Assembly: GCF_000621505.1 (NCBI RefSeq)
Contig: NZ_KK211289.1
Location: forward strand, 175,496-239,495
Length of the DNA stretch: 64,000 bases
Direction: 5' to 3'
From: Ruminiclostridium cellobioparum DSM 1351 = ATCC 15832
GTDB lineage: Bacteria; Bacillota; Clostridia; Acetivibrionales; DSM-1351
The notes beneath the pieces were generated by a model, which saw only the letters and a program-made list of their open reading frames with translations, was not told the DNA's origin and did no database searches. Within the stretch, counting starts at the first letter, position 1; each line of letters opens with the position of its first letter. This document shows positions 10,702 through 21,011 of this stretch, piece after piece. Both the position numbers and the translations under genes were made by a program.

Positions 10702-12873
10702 TCAGTACTCAATCTCCATCCTTGTTCCGGTCAGTTCAAAGCTTCCCCTGGCCGCTTTGCCGCCTGTCAGTTCCAGGCTTCTCCTGTCGGGCTGGCTGCC
10801 GGATACGTATACATTAAACCGGCCCGGTTCCAGAATACACCTGCCGTCATTATCTATGAGGGCCATTTGCCTTGGAGCAACGGTAAAGGAAACCTCAGTT
10901 GTCTCCCCCGGCAAAAGATGTACTCTTTTTATGCCTGAGAGCTGCCACCTGGGCACTTCGACACTTGCCTCCACATCCTCCAGGTAAAGCTGGACTATCT
11001 CATCGGCTTCATATTTGCCGGTATTCTTAAGGGTAACACGGCAGCTGAATTCCTCACCCGTATTGAGCTTGCTTCTGTCAATCAGCATTTCTCCGTACTC
11101 AAAATTGGAATAGCTTAATCCGTAGCCGAAGGGATAGAGAGCTTCATTCTCCATATATCTGTATGTCCGGTTTCTCATGGAATAGTCGCAGTAGTCGGGC
11201 AGTTCTTCCGACGTTCTGTAAAAGGTAACCGGCAGCCTTCCGCTGGGGCTGAATTCACCAAAGAGCAGTGATGCTACGGCTTTTCCTCCTTCGGCACCCG
11301 GATACCAGGCCTGTACTATAGCCTGCACATGTTCATGGGCCCAGTTTACTGCAAGCGCACTGCCTGACAGCAGTACCAGTATAACCGGTTTTCCTGTTTT
11401 GCAAATAGTTTCGAGAAGTTCCTGCTGATGCCCGGGCAAATTCAGATCTGACTTGTCTCCGCCCGCATACTCATTGGATACATCCCCCTGTTCACCCTCC
11501 AGTGTGGCATCAAGTCCAAGGCATAATACCACCGCATCGGACCGTTGGGCCATTGCAACTGCTTCGCCGAAAAAGTTTTTGGGAGCTGCAAGCCCGGGCT
11601 TCTCTTTAAATAAATGGCAGCCCGCCGAATAATATACCCTTGTACCCGGCTTAACAGCATTTTGAATTCCTTCCAACACTGTGGTATAACGTGAGGCAGT
11701 TCCGAAATAATTGCCTGTCAGGGCATTTCTGTTGTCTGCATTAGGGCCTATGACTGCAATTGTTTTTATCCTTTCCCTGTCCAGAGGAAGGGTATTATGG
11801 GCATTTTTCAGTAACACAAGCGACTTTTTGGCCAGCTCAAGAGAGAACTCCCTGTGCCGGTCACAGTCGTTAAGCTCAAAGGGAATTGAGGCATAGGGCA
11901 CATCCTTGTCGTCATCAAACATGCCCAGCTTCATTCTCGCGGTCATCAGCCTGACAACCGACTGATCTATCTGTGCTTCGGTCACAAGCCCTTCCTTGTG
12001 GGCAATCAGAAGATTGATATACATATTTCCGCAATTGAGATCACAGCCGTTGTTAACAGCCAGGGCCGCAGATTCGGGTGCGGTCCTTGTAACCATGTGG
12101 TTTTCGTGAAAATCCTTTATTGCCCAGCAATCTGAGGTTACATGGCCCTTGAAGCCCCATTGGTCCCTGAGAATATCCTTCAGCAGGGTTTTGCTTCCGC
12201 AGCAGGGCTCCCCGTTGGTTCTGTTGTATGCACCCATGACAGCTTCAACCCCTGCCTTTTTGACACATTCCTTAAAGGCCGGAAGGTAGGTTTCATACAT
12301 GTCCTTCCTGGAAACTACGGCGTTGAAGCTGTGGCGTTCTCCCTCGGGGCCGCTGTGCACTGCAAAGTGCTTGGCGCAGGCAGCCGTCTTCAGGTATTTA
12401 TCATCATTTCCCTGAAGTCCTTTCACAAAAGCCACTCCCAGCTTTCCTGCCAGGTAAGGATCTTCCCCGTAGGTTTCATGCCCGCGGCCCCATCTGGGGT
12501 CCCTGAATATATTCACATTGGGAGCCCAAAAGGTCAACCCCTTGTAAATATCCGTGTCGTCATACTTCAGCGCTTCATGGTATTTTGCCCTGCCTTCGGT
12601 TGATATTATATCGGCTGCCTTATACAGGAGCTCTTCATCAAAGGTTGCGGCCATGCCTATTGCCTGGGGAAACATTGTAGCCGTCCCCGCCCTTGCAACT
12701 CCATGGAGTGCTTCATTCCACCAGTTGTATGCCCTCACGCCCAAACGGGGGATTGCCGGGGCACTGTAAAGCATCTGTGTAACTTTTTCCTCCAGGGTCA
12801 TCCTTGTGACCAGATCCTTTGCTCTGGCCTCAAAACTCAATTCTTTATTCAAATAATCAGGAATATTGTCCAT
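10702..12873 (-). CDS. Beta-glucosidase/beta-xylosidase, glycoside hydrolase family 3
   Basis: A 723-residue GH3 enzyme. The N-terminal barrel carries the nucleophile Asp248 in VTSDCWA and the substrate-binding KHF (168-170) and RWGRGHETYGEDP (127-139) motifs. An alpha/beta sandwich domain and a C-terminal fibronectin-III-like domain (about 600-700) follow. There is no signal peptide. It is the last gene of the acetylesterase-uxuB-uxuA-GH67 operon (SD TTGGAG, 23 nt after the GH67 stop). The context therefore favours a beta-xylosidase that trims the xylo-oligosaccharide left after removal of acetyl and methylglucuronosyl groups. Beta-glucosidase activity cannot be excluded from sequence. Confidence 0.92.
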   Translation of the reverse strand: MDNIPDYLNKELSFEARAKDLVTRMTLEEKVTQMLYSAPAIPRLGVRAYNWWNEALHGVARAGTATMFPQAIGMAATFDEELLYKAADIISTEGRAKYHEALKYDDTDIYKGLTFWAPNVNIFRDPRWGRGHETYGEDPYLAGKLGVAFVKGLQGNDDKYLKTAACAKHFAVHSGPEGERHSFNAVVSRKDMYETYLPAFKECVKKAGVEAVMGAYNRTNGEPCCGSKTLLKDILRDQWGFKGHVTSDCWAIKDFHENHMVTRTAPESAALAVNNGCDLNCGNMYINLLIAHKEGLVTEAQIDQSVVRLMTARMKLGMFDDDKDVPYASIPFELNDCDRHREFSLELAKKSLVLLKNAHNTLPLDRERIKTIAVIGPNADNRNALTGNYFGTASRYTTVLEGIQNAVKPGTRVYYSAGCHLFKEKPGLAAPKNFFGEAVAMAQRSDAVVLCLGLDATLEGEQGDVSNEYAGGDKSDLNLPGHQQELLETICKTGKPVILVLLSGSALAVNWAHEHVQAIVQAWYPGAEGGKAVASLLFGEFSPSGRLPVTFYRTSEELPDYCDYSMRNRTYRYMENEALYPFGYGLSYSNFEYGEMLIDRSKLNTGEEFSCRVTLKNTGKYEADEIVQLYLEDVEASVEVPRWQLSGIKRVHLLPGETTEVSFTVAPRQMALIDNDGRCILEPGRFNVYVSGSQPDRRSLELTGGKAARGSFELTGTRMEIEY

Positions 12874-12896
12874 AAAATCTCCAAATTGGTTTTGCT

Positions 12897-14984
12897 CTAA
12901 TATATTTTTCTGCCCAGCTCATCAGGTATTCCGGTCTTTCTGAAGAAATAGGTGTTGATAATGTCCCTCCACTCTTTTGAGTGTGCTATTTGTCCTTCCA
13001 GCCTCTCCATTACGTGATCGAATACATCCTCCTCTACCTTATCCTTAAGGCTTTCCCATTTTCTCTTTAACTCCTCTGCCTGTTCAACGCCTTCAAAGTG
13101 AGTGTTATAGATGTATTGTATCAAGGTCTCCCCTGATTTCAACCTGTAATCATAAGGGATGTAGTGGAAGAACAGCAGTAATTCCTCCGGGCATGTCTCA
13201 ACATTTTCATAGAGACGGGCCACCTCCTTATGATATTGCCCCGCATAGCCGGTTCCGTTCCTGACAGTTCTGTCCACACCAATACCTTTGTGGTCTGCCC
13301 GGTGGTAGGTCCCCCACTTGTCATACTCATAGCCGTCGACATTTGGGCCGTAATGATGGTTCGGATTGACCATCCAGCCGATGCCCAGAGGTGACGTATA
13401 GTTTTCATAAGTCCTCCAGGAGCCCAGAAGCATATCCTTTATGGTGCCCACCAGTATTCTGTCATTTGAATAGGTAAGCCTTATCCAGCTTTCGGCGATT
13501 TCTTCCGAGGTCAGTTCGGGGTCCCAGGCCAGCCGCGCATACCCAAAGGTATTTGCCTGGGCCATCTGGTGCCCTGTCCAGTTGGTGTCGTCACCGATAT
13601 TTGTAACAGTGGCAAACCCGCCGTATTTATTTTTAAACACCTCACGGCTTATAATTTTCTTTACACTTGTACCCCGTCCTTTTGCGCAGGTGTCAAAATC
13701 CAATACCTCTTTCCACATAGGTACCAGATAGCACAAATGTTTTTGCTGTCCTGTGTACTCCTGGGTTGTTTGAAGCTCCAGCACCTGATTTGTTTTTTCC
13801 AGGCCGCCTATGAGCGGGGAAACAGGTTCACGCACCTGGAAATCCATGGGCCCGTTCTTTATTTGAAGCAATACATTTTCTGCAAAGGCTCCGTCCAGCG
13901 GCATAAAGTGGTCATAAGCAGCTTTTGCCCTGTCAATGGTACGGTCTCTCCAATCCTGCAGGCAGTTGTAGACGAAGCATCTCCAGATAACAAGGCCGCC
14001 ATGCGGTTTCAAGGCCTCAGCAAGCATATTTGCCCCGTCTGCGTGAGTGCGCCCGTAGGTAAACGGACCCGGCCTGCCTTCTGAATCGGCCTTTACAAGA
14101 AAACCTCCAAAATCGGGCATATGCGAATAAATAAATTCCGCCCTGTTTTTCCACCACTTCCGTACCTCTTTATCCAGAGGATCAGCAGTAGAAAGCTCTC
14201 CTGTGGATAGGGGACTGGCAAAGTTTATACTCAGGAAGAGCTTGATTCCATAGCTGCGGAATATTTCATTCAGCTTTGCTGCATCCTTTATATATCTGTC
14301 GGTTATCAGCAGGGTTTCAATTTTATGCACATTAACGTTATTTATGGCTATGGCATTTATACCCACCGAGGCCAGTATTCTTGCGTAGTCGCCTATCCTT
14401 GCGAGGTTTCCTGTTATTTTATTGTTTTTGTAGAATATCGACTTTCCTGCGTAGCCTCTTTCGATACTTCCGTCCATATTGTCCCAATGGTTTACCATTC
14501 TCAGCTGATTTACAGGATTTTCAATTCTTGGCAGTTCATCCAACCCGGTTCCTGTCTGAATGAGTCTCAGCAGGCTGAATACACCGTATAACAGCCCTCT
14601 GTCGGTTTTTCCGGCAACCAGAAGCTGCTTTTGTTCATTCTCTGTCAGGAGCTTTATTATAAAACCCTCTTCTCCCAGGTTTTGCTTTTCCCTGCCCAGC
14701 AGCCCGGCAATACTTTTATTCCCTGAAAGAGTTCCAAGCATCAGAAAAGCCGGTTTTGCCGGTTCTTCAGAAATCTCGGGCCTGATTCCCAGAATCCCGG
14801 CCAGGCCCCTTTTCAATTCATTTACCGCACTTTGTGTAATTGCCGTATTCTCTTTAATCACGATGTTTCTCAAGAGATTTTCATATTCACCGGACAATTT
14901 TTTATTTTCAAGCTTGTAATATTTAAGCCAGCACTTGTACATGGAAGTACTTTTCGGATTGCCTGCAACCACAAAATTACTCAT
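12897..14984 (-). CDS. aguA: Alpha-glucuronidase, glycoside hydrolase family 67
   Basis: A 695-residue GH67 enzyme that removes (4-O-methyl)glucuronic acid from the non-reducing end of aldouronic acids. The signature [11 protein letters not shown] is present near residue 163. The catalytic triad spacing known for this family is intact: acid Glu302 ([10 protein letters not shown]), then Asp381 (GPMDFQ) and Glu409 (TTQEYTG) as the base pair, at +79 and +28. The domains are an N-terminal beta-sandwich, a TIM barrel and a helical C-terminal dimer domain. With no secretion signal it must act on imported oligosaccharides. It lies between uxuA and the GH3 gene, and its released glucuronate would feed UxuB and UxuA. 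Confidence 0.96.
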   Translation of the reverse strand: MSNFVVAGNPKSTSMYKCWLKYYKLENKKLSGEYENLLRNIVIKENTAITQSAVNELKRGLAGILGIRPEISEEPAKPAFLMLGTLSGNKSIAGLLGREKQNLGEEGFIIKLLTENEQKQLLVAGKTDRGLLYGVFSLLRLIQTGTGLDELPRIENPVNQLRMVNHWDNMDGSIERGYAGKSIFYKNNKITGNLARIGDYARILASVGINAIAINNVNVHKIETLLITDRYIKDAAKLNEIFRSYGIKLFLSINFASPLSTGELSTADPLDKEVRKWWKNRAEFIYSHMPDFGGFLVKADSEGRPGPFTYGRTHADGANMLAEALKPHGGLVIWRCFVYNCLQDWRDRTIDRAKAAYDHFMPLDGAFAENVLLQIKNGPMDFQVREPVSPLIGGLEKTNQVLELQTTQEYTGQQKHLCYLVPMWKEVLDFDTCAKGRGTSVKKIISREVFKNKYGGFATVTNIGDDTNWTGHQMAQANTFGYARLAWDPELTSEEIAESWIRLTYSNDRILVGTIKDMLLGSWRTYENYTSPLGIGWMVNPNHHYGPNVDGYEYDKWGTYHRADHKGIGVDRTVRNGTGYAGQYHKEVARLYENVETCPEELLLFFHYIPYDYRLKSGETLIQYIYNTHFEGVEQAEELKRKWESLKDKVEEDVFDHVMERLEGQIAHSKEWRDIINTYFFRKTGIPDELGRKIY

Positions 14985-15061
14985 CAGTTTCCTCCCTGAC
15001 TTCTATGAATTTATAGTTTAATTGTTACTGCAAGTTGCTATATATAATACATTAATACTTT

Positions 15062-16147
15062 TTATTTATTCTGAAGTTTTTTCATTTTTTCAATAGCTTC
15101 CCAAAGTCCGTTCAGATAAGCAATTCCCAAAGCCCTGTCATACAGGCCGTATCCCGGTCTTGCCTTTTCACTCCAGATCATCCTGCCGTGGTCCGGCCTG
15201 ATATACCCTTTGAAATTTATATCATGGTAAGCTTTCATTATTTCAAACAAATCCAGCGAACCATCTCCGGACAGGTGTGAGGTCTCATGGAATACCCTGT
15301 CACCGATGAACTTTACATTTCTTACATGTCCGAAATGGATTCTTCCCATACCTCCAAAATATCTGATGATCTCGGGTATGTTATTTTCCGGATTTGCACC
15401 CAGAGAACCGCTGCAAAGGGTCAAGCCGTTATACGGGCTGTCCACCAGCTTCACAAGCCTGTCAAGGTTCTCCCTGCAGGTTACTATTCTTGGCAGTCCG
15501 AAAAGTGACCATGGCGGATCATCCGGATGTATTGCCATTTTTACGTCTGCTTCCTCACATACAGGTATTATTCCCTCAAGAAAATATTTAAGATTTTCAA
15601 ACAGCTTCTCTTCATCCACACTTTTGTATTTTTCCAGTGTATCCTTCAATTCGGCCAATCTCTCTGGTTCCCAGCCCGGCAATGCAAATCCGTTTGAATT
15701 TGTGGCCATATCCTCTACCAGCTTGACAGGATCTATATGCTTTACAGCATTGTGGTCATAATAGAGAACCTCCGAGCCGTCGGGCAGTTTGTGGGCAAGT
15801 TCTGATCTAAGCCAGTCAAATACCGGCATAAAATTGTAGCAAATAACCCTGACTCCAGCTTTTCCAAGATTTCTGATACACTGCCTGTAATTTTCTATAT
15901 ATTGATCTCTGGAAGGAAGGCCCAGTTTAATATCTTCATGGATATTGACACTTTCTATTACCTCCAGCTCCAATCCTGCTTTTTCCACTGAATTTTTCAG
16001 TGACAGAATTTTTTCCATGGGCCATACATCACCCACAGGCACGTCGTACAATGCGCCCACCACTCCGGTAACGGCCGGTATCTGCCTGATTTGTTCCAGA
16101 GTTATACTATCGTCCTTTTCTCCAAACCATCTGAATGTAATTTTCAA
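15062..16147 (-). CDS. uxuA: Mannonate dehydratase
   Basis: A 361-residue metal-dependent dehydratase converting D-mannonate to 2-keto-3-deoxygluconate in glucuronate breakdown. The TIM-barrel motifs [10 protein letters not shown] (His/Asp metal and substrate contacts) and HFGHVRN are present, as are CSGSLG and the C-terminal RPDHG. Length matches bacterial UxuA of the short Gram-positive type. SD GAGGAGATGATTTTTTGAAA lies ahead of the ATG, 12 nt after uxuB. Its product would need KDG kinase and aldolase, which are not in this window. Confidence 0.95.
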   Translation of the reverse strand: MKITFRWFGEKDDSITLEQIRQIPAVTGVVGALYDVPVGDVWPMEKILSLKNSVEKAGLELEVIESVNIHEDIKLGLPSRDQYIENYRQCIRNLGKAGVRVICYNFMPVFDWLRSELAHKLPDGSEVLYYDHNAVKHIDPVKLVEDMATNSNGFALPGWEPERLAELKDTLEKYKSVDEEKLFENLKYFLEGIIPVCEEADVKMAIHPDDPPWSLFGLPRIVTCRENLDRLVKLVDSPYNGLTLCSGSLGANPENNIPEIIRYFGGMGRIHFGHVRNVKFIGDRVFHETSHLSGDGSLDLFEIMKAYHDINFKGYIRPDHGRMIWSEKARPGYGLYDRALGIAYLNGLWEAIEKMKKLQNK

Positions 16148-16159
16148 AAAATCATCTCC

Positions 16160-17770
16160 TCATATAACATACTTTTCAAGAACTTTTCTGACAGCATTCC
16201 TGCCTTCCAGCATTTCGCAGAAGAAGCCTTCAATTTTGCCCCCCAGGCCGGCCTGATACAAATCCAATCCGAATATCCTTTCGTTGGAAAGCAGGGGCCT
16301 AAGACAGTTTCCGGCAGTATCGGCGCTCCCCAGCTTTATTCCCTGGATATACGTTCTGAGTTCATCCAGCATGGGATCGGGACTTAGCTCCATCTCATCG
16401 CCCGAATCATCTATTCCTATAAGATAACGGCACCAGCCGGCTATAACAAGAGGTATAAACGTCAATTTTCCGGCATCCAGTGTGGAATGATTAACATATG
16501 TTTTGATGGTCTCCCCGAAGCGTACCGGGATTTTTTGCGAGGTATCGCAGGCAATTCTCTGCGGCGTATCGGGAATAAACGGATTTGGCAGCCTTTGTTT
16601 CAAAACCTCATCAATAAATCCGGCAGGATCAATTATACCGGGATTGACAACAACAGGCATTCCTTCCTCATACCCCATTCTTTCCACAAGTCTCTTCAAC
16701 TGCTTATCCTTCATCTCGTCGGCTATGAGCCTGTATCCCAGAAGGCATCCGAAAATAGCCAGGGCTGTATGTAATGGATTCAGACAGGTTGTAACCTTCA
16801 TTTTTTCAACCTTGTCTACGGTAGCTTTGTCTGTGAAATAAACTCCCGCCTCCTCCAAAGGAGGGCGGCCATTTGGGAACTTATCCTCAACAACGAGATA
16901 TTGAGGCTTTTCTGCATTTACAAATTGGGATAAATATGAATTTTTTGCAGTGCAAATTATTTTAGTGCCCTGGATCCCCAGCTCCTTCAAAGTTTTATCC
17001 ACCGCCTCCGAAGGCCTGGGGGTTATTTTATCCACCATTGTGCAGGGAAAAGCCACCTTCTCCGGATTATCAATGTAATCAAGGTAGCCCTCCTCAACAA
17101 ATCCGCCTTTAAGCCAATAAGCAGCCATCGTTTTTATTGACTCTTTAAGGATATCTCCATTGTGAGAACAATTATCCATGCTTACCAGTGCTATGGGCAA
17201 TTCTCCCGCCCTATACCTGAGGTAAAGCAGCGAAGCAATTTTTGCCGCAAGGCTCCTGGGACTTTCAGGACCGTTCTGTATATCCTCTTTGACTGAGGTT
17301 AAAAAATCCCCCGATATAGCTGTCAGCCCATAGCCCTTTTCAGTGACGGTGAAACTTACAAGCTGCAGCGAGGACTTGCAGAAAATTTCACTCAGCCGCT
17401 GCCAGTCGGCAGTTATATCGGTATTTCCCACAAGGCTTTCAGACACACTGGCTATGATCTTTTTCTCCAGTGTGCCGTCAGGAAGAAGATGTACCAAAAT
17501 AGTCAGATTGTCCGACGGCTTATATATCTCTTCAATTATCATATTATCATTAGGAGCTACCGCAATTATACCCTTTTCCGCTTTTCCGTCCTCCAGCAGC
17601 TTCTGCTGAAGGGCGGCAATAAAACCTCTGAAGATATTCCCCGCTCCAAAATGAACCCATACCGGCGCTTCGTATGTTTTATCCAGCATCTGTTCCATAT
17701 CAAACTCCGGTATTTCAAAACCTGCCTGCTGCCAAAAGCTGTTCTCCAAACTTTTTCTGTTCAACTCCAT
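16160..17770 (-). CDS. uxuB: Fructuronate reductase / mannitol dehydrogenase family
   Basis: A 536-residue polyol dehydrogenase. The N-terminal Rossmann domain carries HFGAGNIFRGF near residue 40 and the C-terminal domain contains the catalytic Lys region (TMVDKITPRP). It reduces D-fructuronate to D-mannonate. Family membership alone would also allow mannitol or tagaturonate as substrate, but position between the acetylesterase and uxuA points to fructuronate. The start is taken as the ATG at 17770, with SD GGAG 6 nt upstream; the longer reading would begin at a TTG inside that SD. It is 12 nt upstream of uxuA, in the same operon. Confidence 0.92.
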   Translation of the reverse strand: MELNRKSLENSFWQQAGFEIPEFDMEQMLDKTYEAPVWVHFGAGNIFRGFIAALQQKLLEDGKAEKGIIAVAPNDNMIIEEIYKPSDNLTILVHLLPDGTLEKKIIASVSESLVGNTDITADWQRLSEIFCKSSLQLVSFTVTEKGYGLTAISGDFLTSVKEDIQNGPESPRSLAAKIASLLYLRYRAGELPIALVSMDNCSHNGDILKESIKTMAAYWLKGGFVEEGYLDYIDNPEKVAFPCTMVDKITPRPSEAVDKTLKELGIQGTKIICTAKNSYLSQFVNAEKPQYLVVEDKFPNGRPPLEEAGVYFTDKATVDKVEKMKVTTCLNPLHTALAIFGCLLGYRLIADEMKDKQLKRLVERMGYEEGMPVVVNPGIIDPAGFIDEVLKQRLPNPFIPDTPQRIACDTSQKIPVRFGETIKTYVNHSTLDAGKLTFIPLVIAGWCRYLIGIDDSGDEMELSPDPMLDELRTYIQGIKLGSADTAGNCLRPLLSNERIFGLDLYQAGLGGKIEGFFCEMLEGRNAVRKVLEKYVI

Positions 17771-17840
17771 GTTTATCTCCAAATTTATTTTTTAGCAATT
17801 CTTATACTTCACCCGGTTTTAAGGGTCAATAGCGGCATCA

Positions 17841-19745
17841 TCATCTGTCTGTGCGGAAGGGCGATGCCGGCAGTCCTTCCTCATTCATCAAATTGGCAGC
17901 TTCCGGATTGTCGGCCCAGGCATATCTCACCGCTTTGGGCATTGAAATGCTGTCATTCCACACTACTACCGTGTTACCTTCGATCCTGGCTTCAGCCCAT
18001 TTAAATATCTCATCGTCACCTGCTATGGCAAAATGTTTCAACTCCTTGCCATTTCCGGCCTTTAATCCGCTTCCTGTATTGAAAAATTCAATTGCTATCC
18101 TGTTGTCTTTTATTTTCATATCCTTAAATATTGGGCCGGAAGAAATTATTTCTTCACCATATGCCTCACTCCGGGCCGCCAGTGCAAGTCTTTCTCCCAC
18201 ATCTTTTTTGCGCAGCGGGTGCATATCATTCCACTCCCCCAGGTCAATAGCAACAACCATGGCAGTACCGGGTATCTGCAGTGAATCAAGCTGGGCTTCG
18301 CGAAGCTGGGCCCACTGGCTTTCAGAGGGCAGCATATCGGCTGTTCCGTAGTTGGGTAGCTGCACAAATATGAATGGAAGGTTACTTTGCTTCCATCCCT
18401 GTCTCCAGTTTTCAATCATGGTCTTCATAAGGCTGAAGTACTCCGACGGCCTTGAGGTATTTGCCTCACCCTGATACCACAGCGCACCCTTGACGGTATA
18501 ATTTGTAAGAGGGGCCAGCATCCCGTTATACAAAGCCGTTGGCTGCCATTGAATGAAAGTGGCTTCGGGCAAAGGACCACAAACCGCTCCCACCCTGTAT
18601 TTCCATTGACCGGTCAAATCAATGGTATGACCTCCGGCTGTCAGCGTATATTGCTTGCCGGAAATAAATTCACCATTTCCATTGTTGCTTGTGACCCTTA
18701 CCGTGATGGTATTCTTGCCTTTTCGCAGCAAATCTGCCGGGATATCATACTTTCTCGGGGGATATTGGTACGTTATTTCCCCGACAAACTTTCCGTTTAC
18801 ATAGGTTTTGTCACTGTCAACTATCCTGCCCAGCCAGAGCCTGGCCGGCTTATTCAGCATATTTTCCGGAACCTCTATTTCTTTTCTGAACCATACGGCT
18901 CCATTTAATCCCTCAAGGCCTTCATTTTCAAACCTTGCCGGTAAATCCATGTCTTCCCACCCACTTGTGTCCACTTCATCGGAATACCAGGGCAATTCTC
19001 CGGAAGTCATACCTGCATCATGTTTATCCAGATTTTCATACCATGAATTGGTGGCTTTTTCATCACCGGTCAGAACTTTTTTTACGTAATTGTCATCTTT
19101 ATATGGGAGAAGCCTTTCCAAAACTTCAGGATATGGTTTTAATGCCGCCCCGCTTATCCATGACTCAATTGGAGAGCCTCCGATGGCTGCCTTTATAAAA
19201 CCCACAGGTACCTGATACTTTTCATGGATGGCCCTGGAAAAGAAATATCCCACAGCCGAAAATCCACTGATGGTTTCCGGACTTGCCGCCTCCCAGCCTC
19301 CTTCTGCAAGATCGGAATGGGGTGTATTGAATTCACACCTCAGTGCTACATTAAACTGCCGTATTTGCGGATAATCACAATTGACCATATCGGCAGGATA
19401 TTGATCCTTTACTCTTTCCATGGGCAGTTCCATATTGGACTGACCTGAGCAAACCCAAACTTCTCCCACTAAGACATCCCTTACCATTATGACTGTGGAA
19501 GTCTTGATTTCCATGTCGTACGGGCCTCCGGCCTTCAAATCCTCCAGAAAAATCTCCCAGCAGCCTTCCTCATCGGTCCGGGTTTTGTAACACTTGCCGA
19601 TAAATTCAACCGTTACGTTTTCACCAGCCCCGGCCCACCCCCATATCCTTACGGCAGTCCCTCTTTGCAGAACCATGCCGTCACTTATCAAACGCGGGAG
19701 TTTAAGCTTTCTGTCATTACTCCCTGTATCCTGTGTTTTATCCAT
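17841..19745 (-). CDS. Sialate O-acetylesterase-like (SASA/DUF303) carbohydrate acetylesterase
   Basis: A 634-residue serine esterase of the sialate-O-acetylesterase/CE6-like group. The nucleophile Ser sits in CSGQSNMELPM (near residue 105) and the matching His in DMHPLRKKDVG late in the protein. A beta-rich insertion resembling a GH2 sugar-binding jelly roll (roughly 255-370) splits the hydrolase domain, as in many homologues. There is no signal peptide. As first gene of the operon with GH67 and GH3 enzymes it most likely deacetylates imported xylo- or aldouronate oligosaccharides rather than sialic acid. The start at the ATG 19745 has SD AGGAGAGG; the longer frame begins with a TTG lacking one. 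Confidence 0.88.
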   Translation of the reverse strand: MDKTQDTGSNDRKLKLPRLISDGMVLQRGTAVRIWGWAGAGENVTVEFIGKCYKTRTDEEGCWEIFLEDLKAGGPYDMEIKTSTVIMVRDVLVGEVWVCSGQSNMELPMERVKDQYPADMVNCDYPQIRQFNVALRCEFNTPHSDLAEGGWEAASPETISGFSAVGYFFSRAIHEKYQVPVGFIKAAIGGSPIESWISGAALKPYPEVLERLLPYKDDNYVKKVLTGDEKATNSWYENLDKHDAGMTSGELPWYSDEVDTSGWEDMDLPARFENEGLEGLNGAVWFRKEIEVPENMLNKPARLWLGRIVDSDKTYVNGKFVGEITYQYPPRKYDIPADLLRKGKNTITVRVTSNNGNGEFISGKQYTLTAGGHTIDLTGQWKYRVGAVCGPLPEATFIQWQPTALYNGMLAPLTNYTVKGALWYQGEANTSRPSEYFSLMKTMIENWRQGWKQSNLPFIFVQLPNYGTADMLPSESQWAQLREAQLDSLQIPGTAMVVAIDLGEWNDMHPLRKKDVGERLALAARSEAYGEEIISSGPIFKDMKIKDNRIAIEFFNTGSGLKAGNGKELKHFAIAGDDEIFKWAEARIEGNTVVVWNDSISMPKAVRYAWADNPEAANLMNEEGLPASPFRTDR

Positions 19746-19869
19746 TTTAGCCTCTCCTAAATGAGCACTTTTTGCCAATATCTTTTCCGGGCATTTTTAT
19801 TGTCCATTAAAGCCCAGTCAATATATAAATCACTCCAGAATGAAAGTCTTCACGTTTTTCCTTACATAA

Positions 19870-19935
19870 ATTATACTAATGACTACTTGCTACTAATATG
19901 TTTATATTGCCGTTTGACTTGCAATAATTGCTATG
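19870..19935 (-). promoter_or_regulatory. Activator-type promoter of the esterase-uxuBA-GH67-GH3 operon
   Basis: The -10 is TATAAT (minus strand, 19875-19870) with no recognisable -35. Exactly 22 nt upstream begins a 38-bp element (19898-19935) that is 32/38 identical to one at 24881-24918, itself 22 nt from a TATTAT -10 before the transporter operon. On this strand it contains GCAA half-sites (AGCAATTATTGCAAGTCAAA). The layout suits binding of the AraC protein encoded at 20025 next to RNA polymerase. The leader to the esterase ATG is about 118 nt. Confidence 0.72.
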
Positions 19936-19942
19936 ATAGAAT
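19914..19942 (+). promoter_or_regulatory. Sigma-A promoter of the AraC regulator gene
   Basis: TTGACT, a 17-bp spacer, then TAGAAT. The promoter lies inside the conserved 38-bp element, so the same bound protein could repress its own gene while activating the divergent operon. Transcription would start near 19949, too close to the in-frame ATG at 19965 for an SD, but suitable for the ATG at 20025. Confidence 0.7.
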
Positions 19943-20024
19943 CATATTATAATACACAGGTTATATGGAAAATTTTCCGGCTGCCGAAAGATTTTCTTAC
20001 CTTAAAGTAAAGTTAGAGGTGCAT

Positions 20025-20888
20025 ATGAAAAAACGGTATCACGATTATCAAACCCGTCAGCAAATGCATGCAAAGGACTATGAAATATTTTATTATTCAG
20101 ATTCAACCATTGAAAAGGTTTCTCTGCATCACCACGATTTTTACGAGTGCTTCTATTTTATTTCAGGCAATGTAAGTTATTACATTGAAGGCAAAACCTA
20201 TGCCTTGAAACCGGGGGATATTGTTCCCGTCAATACCACCGAGCTCCACCAGCTCATTGTTAAAGACCATACCGTTCCCTATGAAAGAATCGTTTTATGG
20301 ATAGATAAAAACTTTCTGAACAGTCTTTCAACCGATAAAACCGACTTGGCCGAATGTTTTTATAACAAAAAGGATTATGTTATCAGATTGTCTCTTGACC
20401 TTCAGCAGAATATAAGGTCAATTTTTCACAAAATCATTTCAATTGAAAACTATGACGGCATAGGAAGTGACATTCTTTACAAGGCATATTTCGTGGAATT
20501 ATTCGTCCAGATCAACATGGCTTTACAACACAACAGTATAAGACCTGATGCCGATGTTAAAAAAAGTAATATGATTACCGATATCATTGAATATATAAAT
20601 AATCACATTGAGGAAGAATTGACCATAGACACTCTTTCGGAGCACGTATTCCTCAGTAAGTATCACCTGTTGAGGGAGTTCAAGAAACATTCGGGTACTA
20701 CCATTCATAAATACATAATTCAAAAAAAGCTGATTCTCGCCAAAGAGCTGATCCTTAAGGGCATACCCATAACAGAGGTTTTCAAGCAATGCGGGTTCGG
20801 CGACTATTCAAACTTTTTCAGGGCCTTCAAAAAGGAATACGGTGTTACCCCAAAGTATTTTTATTCCAACTTCAAACAGGATTTATAG
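20025..20888 (+). CDS. AraC family transcriptional regulator (glucuronoxylan locus)
   Basis: A 287-residue activator. The N-terminal cupin domain (HHHDFYECFYFISG, then YYIEGK and LKPGDIVPV, typical of sugar-responsive AraC proteins) is followed by a C-terminal double HTH ending in FGDYSNFFRAFKKEYGVTP. The ATG at 20025 is chosen because AGAGGTG lies 7 nt upstream; a 20-residue longer reading from 19965 has no SD. It lies between the esterase/uronate operon and the ABC transporter operon, both carrying the same conserved element, so it probably controls both. The inducer could be an aldouronate or glucuronate derivative (inference). A strong terminator follows. Confidence 0.9.
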   Translation: MKKRYHDYQTRQQMHAKDYEIFYYSDSTIEKVSLHHHDFYECFYFISGNVSYYIEGKTYALKPGDIVPVNTTELHQLIVKDHTVPYERIVLWIDKNFLNSLSTDKTDLAECFYNKKDYVIRLSLDLQQNIRSIFHKIISIENYDGIGSDILYKAYFVELFVQINMALQHNSIRPDADVKKSNMITDIIEYINNHIEEELTIDTLSEHVFLSKYHLLREFKKHSGTTIHKYIIQKKLILAKELILKGIPITEVFKQCGFGDYSNFFRAFKKEYGVTPKYFYSNFKQDL

Positions 20889-20935
20889 AAGTACACAACT
20901 CCGCATAATACGCTGTGATATAAAATTTCTAAACA

Positions 20936-20980
20936 AAAGAGCTGCTTCACAACAATTCTCCTTATGTGAAGCAGCTCTTT
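20936..20980. terminator. Bidirectional terminator between AraC and ABC lipoprotein genes
   Basis: A 16-bp perfect stem (AAAGAGCTGCTTCACA and complement) encloses a 13-nt loop. T-runs are present downstream on each strand, so it serves both convergent genes. Confidence 0.92.
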
Positions 20981-21011
20981 CATTTTTTTATCTTATAGTA
21001 AAATATAAGAA